DNA of 64,000 nt from the NCBI GenBank assembly GCA_033675265.1, contig JAUJYZ010000222.1, positions 62,001 to 126,000 on the forward strand, in the 5' to 3' direction. The DNA comes from Actinostola sp. cb2023. Its lineage: Eukaryota > Cnidaria > Anthozoa > Actiniaria > Actinostolidae. Each line of letters starts with the position of its first letter. The first letter of the stretch is position 1. The position numbers and the translations under genes were made by a program. Below are positions 55,508-64,000 of this stretch, one piece after another. The notes below the pieces were generated by a model, which saw nothing but the letters and a program-made list of their open reading frames with translations, was not told where the DNA came from and ran no database searches.

Positions 55508-58500
55508 CTATAACAAACAAGACAACAAACAAACAAAGTCACAAACAACAGATGATGGCAAAACACACTGGTAGAGATCCACGCTCCTCAAACCCTGAAA
55601 TTCACTGGAAATTCGACTTCCAAAGAATTTGCGTGCGTACGTATTTTCCAGTAACGAGTGTAAAAGTTATGGTACCGTGCCACATTGAACGAGTTTGATT
55701 GGATGAGATACATCTGCACGCTTTTTGATTGAAAGGAAAGAAAAGAAGAAGAGAAACAAAGTACGAAAACGACTTTAGATTGATAATAATAATAATATTT
55801 TTTTATTTTTTATTTACAACTAAAGGACAGGATATAGTGCACCTTTTCCAGCTTGCTCATGTTGAGATCATCTCTGGGTCCTTCTCTTCGTTTATTGCGA
55901 CGATAACAAACACAGACCACGATTAAAATAACCAGCAGTACGACGCAGCCAATGACGATCGCTGCGATAGCCCAGCTTGGAAATGTTGCTGTAAATGCAC
56001 AGAATTACATAATTTTAATAACGAAACATCATCAATATGTACATTCTACAATCGACAACATTATTGTCCCACAATGGAAGTATTTTGGTCGCCATAGTTT
56101 ATAGAGCGTTGCACTCGCGCGCCGGCTCTACTTGATCAAATTGGCATCGATGACATCAAAACCGACATTTCAGTCTCTAACAAGAGCTAAGAAAAGACCA
56201 ATAGACTGTTGTGTTCGCCTTTTTATTTACCTTCAGTTTTGATGTCAATGTCTTTACTACCTTCACCTCTACCGTTGGGATTCTCTGCCACTACCCTTGC
56301 AACGTATGCCGTTTCTGGTTCTAGACCTACAGTTACAACAACCATATAAAACATAGTGATTGAAACTAAGTACAGTCGAACCTCTACACAACGGCCACCT
56401 CGGGACAAACTTGTGTGGCCGTTGTGTAGAGGTGGCCGTTGTGTAGAGGTGGCCGTTGTGTAGAGGTGGCCGTTGTGTAGAGGTGGCCGTTGTGTAGAGG
56501 TGGCCGTTGTGTAGAGGTGACCGTTGTGTAGAGGTGGCCGTTGTGTAGAGGTGGAGGTTCGACTGTATTATTATTCGGTGAGCTGCCCAGGTCTCAGTAA
56601 GGTTTTCTGGTAGACGGAGTTATTTTCAGCGAAAATTCAAGAACACCGAGTTACACCACTTTGTTTACTTTGCTGACCTGTTAATTTCGTGGCCACGCCC
56701 TTATGGCTGTCTGTAGTCATCTTAGTCGTTGAACCAAACACCCAGTATTCAATGACGTAACCCTTGATTGAGAAGTACAGATAGTTTCTGGGTCTGTCCC
56801 AGGCCAGCTCGGCACCATCTTTGGACACTTCTACCAATCTGATATTTTCTGGTGACGGCGGGGGAGCTGGAAACCACAACGATAACAAGTACAGATTACA
56901 AAACTTCGCCAGAAGACAAAATGTTTTTCAAGTCTTTCAGTTACTTAGGATATGTGGTAAACAAGAAATTGGAGTTCCTGTGGTAGGATGATTTTTTTGC
57001 AGGGGGAGGGGAGGGGAGGTCCCGCAAGGGTGGCGAGGGTAACTGAAATGGTGTAGTCTTACCCTCCTTCTCCTAACCCCTCATGAGACGAGAAAACAAT
57101 GGATGGAAATATATTTCGAGTTGTTTAGACACCCGGTTTGGCTTGTACTCCTTGACAAAAGACATCAGTAACGAGAATGCGAAAAAATGTTGACATTGGA
57201 CAATAGAAACCTTTATAATTCCACGGGATATTCTCTAGACTGGAGGCTAAGCCGGCCTGAATAAATGTGTCTCTTGTCAAGGAGTACAGTGGTGTCTAGA
57301 AACTGGAGTATTTTCATATTACCGCTTATCTCCACGGCTTCGGGGCTTGAGTCCACCTGAAGGTTCCCCACCCAGCCAGTACTTGCTTTGTCGATCAGTG
57401 CTTGAGTGGCATTAACGGTGGCACCAGTTGTCGTCTGTGAACTGTCTTTGATTGTCACTACTATCTTAACTCGGAAGCGTATTTTAACGCTACCAGGACT
57501 AGAAAAAGAAGAAAGTACAGCTATATAAGTACGAAAAAGGAAGAGGAAAAGGAAAGAGGAAAGGAAGAGGAAAAAGAAAAATAATAATAATAATAATAAT
57601 CAATTTATATAACGCTATTTCTAATTTATCCAATAGCGCTTTACAATAAAAATTAAGAAAAGAAAGAAATAGTTTAAGAGGAGATTTTTTACGAACGCGC
57701 GTATTGAGCGCCAAAAACCAATAGCATGGAGAATACGTTTTGTACAAGGCTAAAACTGCTTTAGCAAAGAGTTCAAGCTATTTGGGATGGTTTTTGACCG
57801 GTAAAAGTGAAATTAGAGTGTTAATCCAAAGTGAAAATTTGATTTGAAGACTGTCCACATGGGCTAGATCTGTATATTTACTATTATTGCTGATGTTTTC
57901 CCCTGAATTACCTCAAATTTGAAACAAAAAGCAGGAAAATATTAATGGCTTTGTACAACGCTAAATCAGCTTTAAACAGACAATTTACTTTGTTTTTAAT
58001 AGCTTGTGCTTAGTTAAAATAAAATTAGAGTGTTAATCCAAAGCGAAAATCGAAAGTCAAACTGTTCAAAAGCGCTCGTTTTTGGCGCTTTTCGCGGATA
58101 TTACGCGATGTTCAAATAAATATCCTCTTAATAGATTAATTTTTGTACGCCAAAAAACGCTACCAACAAATGGTATCAAAATTAATCGGCATGCAGTTTG
58201 TTGAGTGATGTGATTCTCTGGCTGAGTGAAATCTTGAGTAAGACGTTGGTAACAGAAGTTTCGGCCACCTGAGCGCTCCATCACCAACATCGTCTTACAA
58301 GTGGTTGCACCTGCTTCAAGAAGAGACTCAAAACCACAAGATAGTCGTGATTTCAAGGGAAAGACTAGAATTTGATTAATGCAAACTCTCACGACATAGA
58401 TTGCTGTACTCACTTAATTTCCATGATCACTACTCCTTCGTATCCAGGATGAAATTGATAAAGTCTGTCCATCTAGTGTAAATATATATATAAATTATAC

Positions 58501-61500
58501 CTAAACGCATGCACCGTAGGGATGTTGGCGATTTGTGACGGAGCGATTGTTTAACTATAACGCGGACATTGCACAGGAAGCCCGAGTAATAATGATGACA
58601 GCGAGCGTACATACCTCAGCCTTGAAGTGAGCTTCGAATTTCTTGTATTCCTTTGATGAGTTGTCTTTCAATTCCTTGGTAAAGTTCCAATTGATTATTC
58701 GTATCGTTAACTGGATGAACAAAGGAACTAGAATCGAAAACCACAAAGTTTATTATTATTATAATTTTTTAATTATTTATTTATTATTATTATTATTATT
58801 TTTTTAATTGTCGAATTGAAGGAGCTACGACAGGAATCCCCAATAAAAATATATACGGCGCTTTCCATTTGACCGCACACATATAGAGTCGTTTTCGTAT
58901 GAGTGGGAAACCTACGCACGGAGTTACGGTCATGGTACGGAATCGAAGACATTGTATTCAACCAATCACAAAGCGCAAAATCATTGCTCAACCAATCAGA
59001 ATGCTTGGACACGACACGGTCACTGTTTTATTTTTTTATTTTTTATTTTATTCAGAAGGCCTACTGTCACCGCACGCTCACCGCACGGCACGAACCGTAC
59101 CGCAACTACTTCCCACTCATACGAAGAACTTATTGTATCGTATGTGGCAACTTACCTTCAACCCAAAGGAACACTGAATACGTCATTTTGACACGACCAT
59201 TTAGATCTATATGCTTGCAAACGTATTGTCCAGCATCGCCCTTCTTAACGTCAGATACACGAAGTTCACGACCAGGCTTCAGCTTTGGAAGCTGAGGATT
59301 ACGCGATGGTTTGCTCCACTGTATAGTTTGTCCTGTCCTGTTTGGACATGTGACTACGATGGTATCACTCTCCTTTACTTTCACATATTTTGGTTTATCA
59401 TCTTCTGAATTGATTTCGACTGTATGAAAATAGAAGCTTAGCATATGTGCTGAAAGAACTGTATCAATGCATCGCCGCTGGATCGTAGCCATGCAGGCTC
59501 TCGTTGTGCACCCTTTGCATACAGGCACAGATCATATGCGGATACATTTCGAACCTCTCAATGAAGCAATGCAACAATGGTCTCTTTGAACCCATATTTT
59601 GTCTTTACACATACAAGAGAGGCTTAGAGTGTATCTCGACAGGAAACGAACTTTCAAGTCAGGCCAGAGTCTCGCTCTACCAACTGTCTTGGCTGGTAGC
59701 GTAAATGACATTTGGTATTTGTCGTTTATCGAGAACAGTGGGAAGCGTAATCGATACGTTTTCCGTCGTTTCTCGAAGCGGTTGGAAGCGTAATCGATAC
59801 GTTTTCCGTCGTTTCTCGAAGCGGTTGGAGGCATAATCGATATTCTTCCGCCGTTTCTCGAAGCGTTTGGAAGCATAATCAATGTTCTTCCATTGTATCT
59901 CTGAACAGTGGAAGCGTAATCGATATTCTTCCGTCGTTTCTAGAAACGCTTGGAAGGGAAATCGATAATCCTCCGCCTTTTTCTTGAAACGGTAATCAGT
60001 ATTCTTCCGACTTCACCCCGATCAACGACAATAAGGCGATGTACATTAATTAATTTAGATGAACTTACCTTTCTTACTTGATCAAGGTGACCCAACACTG
60101 CCACTTACCTTATGTGACGCGGCATATACTCACCCTTCCTGAGTCTCCTAACACGTGCGCACTGCTAATTCCTGTTATTCTGCAATCGTTTCTAAAACAA
60201 ATCAAGCAATTCCACTGAGCCCTCTTAGAAAATGGCCCTTTACACTTAGTCCCCTGTCAGTTCCTTATTTGGTTCCATATTTGGAGTGAATTGATTTTTA
60301 TTTCTGCTCATCTACAGTCTTTAAGCCTGGTTCTCACTAGCGACATAAGCACAAGCATAAGCAACATACCCAGACTCAGTAATGCATTGTTCATAAGCCT
60401 GGTCCTTACTAGCGACATAAGCACAAGCATAAGCAACATACCCAGACTCAGTAATGCATTGTTCATAAGCCTGGTCCTTACTAGCGACATAAGCATAAGC
60501 AACATACCCAGACTCAGTAATGCATTGCTCATTAACGGTCTTTTGTCACACCTATTGCATAAATGGTGTCCTGAATCTGCGTATGTTGCTTATGCTTATG
60601 TCGCTAACTAGTGAGGACCAAGCTTTATTTTATAAGCGCACCATGATGAGATAAGATGACGGACATTTTGATTGGATATCTGAAAGCGCTATACACTAGC
60701 TACCTGTTTTCAGAACCGTTGTCCAATGGGAAATAGTAACTGAGTAAAGTAGGAATAATTATCACCACATGATTAGCATATGAAGCACGAAACCACATTG
60801 AACAGAAGAATAGTTTTCCTTTGGCCTACATAATGATTTCATAAGGAAATTAAAAGTTGTGAAAAAGACTCGACAGTGCTTGCTTTCGTGCTTCATGTCA
60901 ATCATGGTGATTATTCCTATTTACTATTTCACATTGGACAACGTTTCTGAAAACGGGTGTATGCGGAAACATACAGATTCAGATTTTAGATTCAGATTTA
61001 TTTGGAATTAAGTTTATATTACAAAGATGATATTCCTGCAAATAGTAGTAACTAATCTAGGCATGCAGGCCAATGGATAACAATAGAACAATAAAAAAGA
61101 GAAGAGGGAATATAAAACTAAATGTCACGTGACTTGACTTATATCCACAAACTAATAATTTAATAGTAAAATAATTATAATATTTTCTAATTCGTATATG
61201 ATATATAAGATATAATGACGCAGACCAGTAAATACATTAATCTGACAACAAGCATTACGATCCACGCCTGGCACATAGGAGCCCAAAATGTCCGGGTTGT
61301 GTTCCTTTTCTACAGTATTAATCCAATCAATATGAAACTTGGCAGCGTGACAGTACATGTGAAGGCAACAAATCTGTTCTTTTTTATTTTTTGATTTTTA
61401 TGCTATTTGGCGGGAAAATGACATTACGAACCTGCCAACAAATTCACAAATACACTAATTTGATTATTGCAATCGAAAGAACTCTAAAAATGAGAGATAT

Positions 61501-62063
61501 AGCTGAAACAATAACTCAGATATCTTTATTCAATCCAAAGATATGAATATTTGAAATTTCCGCCATTTTGGACTATTTTTAGTAACAAAATGGCGGATTT
61601 TCAAATTTCACAAATTCATATCTTTGGATTGAATAAAGATATCTGAGATATTATTTCAGCTATATCTCTAATTTTTAATGCTCGTTCGATTGCAATAATC
61701 AAAATTTGTAGGCATGTTCGTGACGTCATTTTCCCGCCAAATAGCATCAAAATCAAAAAACAAAAAAGAACAGATTTGTTGCCTTGACAGTACTGTCACG
61801 TTGCCAAGTTTCATATTGATTGGATTAATACTGTAGAAAATGAACACAACCCGGACATTTTGGGCTCTTATGTGCCCACCGTGATCATTCGCATCATCAG
61901 TCAGTTTATCAGACATAATGCAATCCTCGTTAGTTTTCTGCTGGTTTCATAACTTTGCAAAGTTCAAATCTTAATGAAAAACATATTTACCAATACATAC
62001 CTGGCTTGTTGACTTCAGTTTTTATGCAAAACGATCCGGAAGTAAACCATTCGAATGCTTTTG
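51595..62063 (-). CDS. Receptor tyrosine kinase: Ig, SEA, FN3, TM, kinase (5' end missing)
   Basis: Sixteen exons join in frame (1982 bases, 659 residues plus stop): 59419-59156, 58727-58615, 58472-58414, 57498-57323, 56866-56678, 56326-56231, 55988-55843, 55507-55315, 54727-54605, 53853-53684, 53170-53048, 52589-52519, 52427-52387, 52055-51959, 51779-51680 and 51615-51595. A tentative upstream exon is 62063-62001. Order: C2-type Ig ([22 protein letters not shown]), SEA (GVVIMEI then GSVKIRFRV), FN3 ([33 protein letters not shown]), TM at about 305-325, and kinase at about 381-648. Catalytic motifs are intact: [46 protein letters not shown] and [12 protein letters not shown]. The predicted role is ATP-dependent tyrosine phosphorylation in response to an extracellular ligand. 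The C-tail after the kinase is only about 12 residues (EEQDKRLSE). The subfamily is not fixed; the signal-peptide exon lies upstream or beyond the window. Confidence 0.93.
52640..52995. repeat. Degenerate tandem repeat in a kinase intron
   Basis: About three diverged units with cagctacctagcccagtcat, cacgcaatgaccttactcca and attgaaagaacgacc. It lies between exons 53170-53048 and 52589-52519. Confidence 0.6.
53860..54600. other. Kinase intron with unrecognised, possibly retroposed sequence
   Basis: It contains a 69-codon plus-strand frame (54208-54417) ending [10 protein letters not shown] and, further on, ggaaacccctgaggggagac and taataaactgtattgtatg, which resemble a transcript end. No domain is recognised; a retroelement fragment is possible. 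Confidence 0.3.
54805..54862. repeat. pogo-like MITE fragment
   Basis: Three units of ggtcgttatgtagaggtggt type, related to the repeat inside 56373-56565. Confidence 0.45.
54925..55225. repeat. ATTTGGTCAAACA tandem repeat
   Basis: About nine degenerate units (ttatttggtcaaacaattcc, atcttaggtgaaacatttcc) lie in the intron between exons 55507-55315 and 54727-54605. Similar single words occur at 44150-44290 and 60255-60285. Confidence 0.75.
55843..55988 (-). CDS. Transmembrane and juxtamembrane exon of the receptor tyrosine kinase
   Basis: [20 protein letters not shown] then [11 protein letters not shown]: a single helix with a basic stop-transfer sequence. The donor is GAAAAG|gtgcac (phase 0), a weaker consensus. 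Confidence 0.92.
56231..56866 (-). CDS. Fibronectin type III exons of the receptor tyrosine kinase
   Basis: Exons 56866-56678 and 56326-56231 form one FN3 domain, with [26 protein letters not shown], then [15 protein letters not shown]. The domain is split by a phase 1 intron carrying a pogo-like MITE. Confidence 0.9.
56373..56565. mobile_element. pogo/Tc1-like MITE with 20-bp internal repeats
   Basis: Termini CAGTCGAACCTCTACACAAC and ...AGAGGTGGAGGTTCGACTG, with TA duplication (56371-56372, 56566-56567). Internally about nine units of gtggccgttgtgtagag. It lies in the intron that splits the FN3 domain. Fragments are at 48168-48262 and 54805-54862. Confidence 0.82.
57323..58727 (-). CDS. SEA-domain exons of the receptor tyrosine kinase
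   Basis: Exons 58727-58615, 58472-58414 and 57498-57323 encode [59 protein letters not shown] and [15 protein letters not shown]. The GSV after the central strand sits where autoproteolytic SEA domains carry GSVVV. Confidence 0.8.
57580..57660 (-). repeat. SINE/LINE-type 3' tail with (ATT)n
   Basis: On the minus strand ttttattgtaaagcgctatt and tatataaattg lead into ATTATT repeats. It is related to 19206-19300. Confidence 0.45.
57830..58400. other. SEA-domain intron, no other feature
   Basis: Intron between exons 58472-58414 and 57498-57323. Direct repeats of agagtgttaatccaaag at about 57815 and 58028 suggest a local duplication. No gene is seen. Confidence 0.4.
58886..59129. mobile_element. 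MITE, GAGTCGTTTTCGTATG family, copy 7
   Basis: The left end is perfect with TA at 58884-58885. The right end is mutated (catacgaagaact). A T-rich insertion of about 35 bases (about 59027-59060) splits the right arm. It lies between the Ig exon and the first SEA exon. Confidence 0.75.
59156..59419 (-). CDS. Ig-domain exon of the receptor tyrosine kinase
   Basis: An 88-codon, phase 1-1 exon with acceptor CATACAG and donor GAAG|gtaagt. The Cys, Trp and DAGQYVC landmarks define one C2/I-set Ig domain. Confidence 0.92.
59700..60000. repeat. Tandem repeat of about 55 bp
   Basis: About five units of aagcgtaatcgatacgtttt, ccgtcgtttctcgaagcggt and tggaagc become more diverged rightward. They lie upstream of the Ig exon on the gene strand. 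Confidence 0.75.
60315..60610. repeat. 72-bp tandem repeat with an inverted end
   Basis: Three units of cactagcgacataagcacaa, gcataagcaacatacccaga and ctcagtaatgcattgttcat are followed by an inverted partner (gtatgttgcttatgcttatg, tcgctaactagtgagga). The original form was probably a palindromic MITE. Confidence 0.75.
60703..60958. mobile_element. Palindromic MITE
   Basis: Arms tgttttcagaaccgttgtcc and ggacaacgtttctgaaaacg, continuing with taggaataattatcaccaca and the inverse. No ORF. Confidence 0.7.
61271..61877. mobile_element. Large palindrome (foldback) of about 600 bp
   Basis: Arms of about 290 bases begin gcacataggagcccaaaatg and end cattttgggctcttatgtgc. They meet at gccattttggactatttttagtaac. 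Both arms carry attttcccgccaaatagca-type and ttgattggattaatactgta-type words with few mismatches. Small ORFs inside are symmetry artefacts. Confidence 0.85.
62001..62063 (-). CDS. Tentative upstream exon of the receptor tyrosine kinase
   Basis: A frame ending [15 protein letters not shown] then G|gtatgt joins in phase to the Ig exon at 59419. A ggtttag acceptor at 62064-62070 gives a 63-base phase 1-1 exon. The acceptor lies inside the minisatellite that follows, so the exon may be fortuitous. Confidence 0.35.
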
Positions 62064-62515
62064 CTAAACCATTTGAATGCCCATACGGTAAACCATTTGA
62101 ATGCGTTCGGTGAACCATTTCAATGCCTTCACTGCTAAACCATTTCAATGCCTTCACTAAACCATTAGAATGCGTTCGGTAAACCATTTCAATGCCTTCA
62201 CTAAACCATTAGAATGCGTTCGGTAAACCATTTCAATGCCTTCACTAAACCATTTCAATGCCTTCACTAAACCATTTCAATGCCTTCACTAAACCATTTC
62301 AATGCCTTCACTAAACCATTAGAATGCCTTCACTAAACCATTTCAATGCCTTCACTGCTAAACCATTTCAATGCCTTCACTAAACCATTAGAATGCCTTC
62401 ACTAAACCATTTCAATGCCTTCACTGCTAAACCATTTCAATGCCTTCACTAAACCATTAGAATGCGTTCGGTAAACCATTTCAATGCCTTCGCTGGAAAA
62501 CCATTTGAATGTTCT
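62045..62515. repeat. 22-bp minisatellite
   Basis: About 20 units of taaaccatttcaatgccttc with variants (cattagaatgcgttcgg, cactgctaaacc). On the minus strand each unit reads gtgaaggcattgaaatggtt then tag. Confidence 0.93.
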
Positions 62516-62519
62516 CAGT

Positions 62520-64000
62520 GCAATTGACAACCTTACATAGATACTGGCACCATGCAATAGTCTTATTTCCTTCTGTGATACATTTATATCGCGTATTACC
62601 AAGACACTTGTTCTTTGTGTACTTCTAGACATCTGTAACAATAGGTGCTTCGCGAAAACTATCTACCAAAAGAAGATAGTTGTCTCTTGGCAGGTTTCTT
62701 TGCAGTGATTTTTATAGACGCAGTCAGTTTATAATATGTATTCTTACTCATTGGAATGTTTGCTCACGCTCGATAGATCACATGACCACAACGCGTTGCC
62801 TATTTTTGAAACACGGAAACAAAATATCATTGCAAAGTTTTTATACTCGTATTACACTGCATTTATCGACTTTGGCGATTATTCGAATCGTTACTTCATT
62901 TCTACTGGAAAATATACATGTTATAAAACTATTTATCTCAAAATGAGCTGATTAATTATCAGACTTATCAGAATGATATTGATTGCATGGATTGAATGAA
63001 TAGAAATGAACACGATTCAGTAAGCTGACAAGTGCGAATCATCGAAGATATTAGACTGTGCACGCTATTCTTACGATAGGAAATATCAAAATGATTGAGA
63101 TATTGAAAATTACAAGAATTTCATAAACTATATTTGCGAAATAGATAAGCCATTTTATTTGTCTTCTTCCCACACTCTCTGGGATACCTGTTGTTTTTTT
63201 TACATCGAGGGGGAATGGGACCTACTCTCCCGGTAAAATTGTATTTGTGATTTAAAACTCAAAATTTACAAATATAATCTCGACATTTTGCAACGATAGA
63301 AAAGACAAGAAAAAAAAACGGTAAAAAAAAATTCATTATAAAAAGAGTTGGTGTGCGAGAGTCGATCCCGGGGTCGCTGGCGTCGAGGTCCTGCGTATTT
63401 CCAGAGGGCTACGTTAGTCAATAAATTTCCATAACAATGACCGTTACACGATAGACTACTAAATTTACTCTCGAAATCAATCGGAAGTACAGATAGCTGA
63501 AGTGGTACGGGGCAGTCATTTAGGACTAGGATACGACTGTTCCCTCCCTTTTTGACTACTTCGCTGATTGTGTACTACCCGATAGCGCGGATGAGGCTGA
63601 AATCTTCGTCCTATACGTAACATACGGTGACTCAGCATTTAGTCTGGGTGTATGGTCGATGTTTTAATGTTTTGCATAAAATGCAGCTAATTATCGCTGG
63701 TTCAAGTCACAGTCCCATCGACTTTTTTTTAGTTTTTTTTTTTCTTCGGTAAAGTTTATCTTTAATGATTTTTTCGTCTTTTACATTCTGTTTTTTTCGG
63801 TAAAGTTTATTTTTAAATGATTTTTTTTATTTTGGTTTCTGGGGTTTTTTTCGGAATTTTTTTTTTTTTCCCATTTTTTTTCTGTATTTTTTTCGATAGA
63901 GTTTCGACTATTTTAGGAACCCTGTTTTTTTGGAACGCACGACCGAGATGTATTATAGGTAATCACGGAACTACTCAGGCCCGAAATGCAGCATTTCATG
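62520..64000. other. No gene recognised
   Basis: AT-rich sequence with T runs at 63720-63900. Two overlapping plus-strand frames of 70-90 codons at 62680-62951 show no signal peptide, domain or plausible splice context. The signal-peptide exon of the kinase gene was searched for on the minus strand and not found. Confidence 0.45.

Noticed and set aside
62680..62951. Two overlapping plus-strand ORFs of 71-88 codons
   Set aside because: No signal peptide, domain or splice support; typical of AT-rich spacer.
63340..63400. tRNA-like gtcgatcccggggtcg near 63360
   Set aside because: No A-box and no cloverleaf pairing could be drawn around it.

Overview
This is metazoan nuclear DNA. Genes are split by GT-AG introns of a few hundred bases to several kilobases. 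One gene encodes a receptor tyrosine kinase with extracellular Ig, SEA and FN3 domains, and two others encode discoidin (F5/8 type C) receptors. Introns and spacers are packed with palindromic MITEs, tRNA-like repeats, minisatellites and one Ty3/gypsy retrotransposon. The gene families and repeat style suggest a marine invertebrate, possibly a non-bilaterian such as a sponge or cnidarian. The species cannot be fixed from the sequence alone.

Layout. 0-4 kb: a small, probably secreted cysteine-containing protein gene on the plus strand, with an incomplete exon model. 4.2-24.2 kb: a segmental tandem duplication (copy 1 at 4221-10607, copy 2 at 12680-24173). Each copy carries one intronless 570-residue gene with a predicted N-myristoylation signal, four related modules and a PPxY tail. 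The join between the copies is filled exactly by a 2.07-kb element with inverted-repeat ends (10608-12679). After duplication each copy gained its own MITEs, and copy 2 also expanded a 60-bp minisatellite.

24.4-62 kb: three genes follow head to tail on the minus strand. In transcription order they are a receptor tyrosine kinase (51595 to at least 59419, 5' end missing or uncertain), a discoidin-domain single-pass receptor of 370 residues (41175-49843) and a second discoidin-domain single-pass receptor of 373 residues (24380-35819). The exon models were built by joining splice sites by eye. All three keep the frame through every join: 1982, 1113 and 1122 coding bases, each consistent with its start phase. 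The two discoidin receptors share architecture and intron phases, lack a kinase domain, and have tyrosine-bearing cytoplasmic tails. Their position beside a tyrosine kinase receptor suggests, but does not prove, a shared signalling theme.

The most unusual feature is at 24.66-25.98 kb. The exon end of the second discoidin receptor's tail, including its 5' splice site, has been amplified into about 17 tandem units of about 75 bp. Nearly every unit keeps a GTAAGT donor in the same reading phase, so the receptor could carry a variable number of 25-residue tail repeats. A young Ty3/gypsy element (27315-31929: identical 141-bp LTRs, 5-bp target duplication, two frame breaks) lies antisense in an intron of the same gene. 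From 62.5 kb to the end no gene is recognised.
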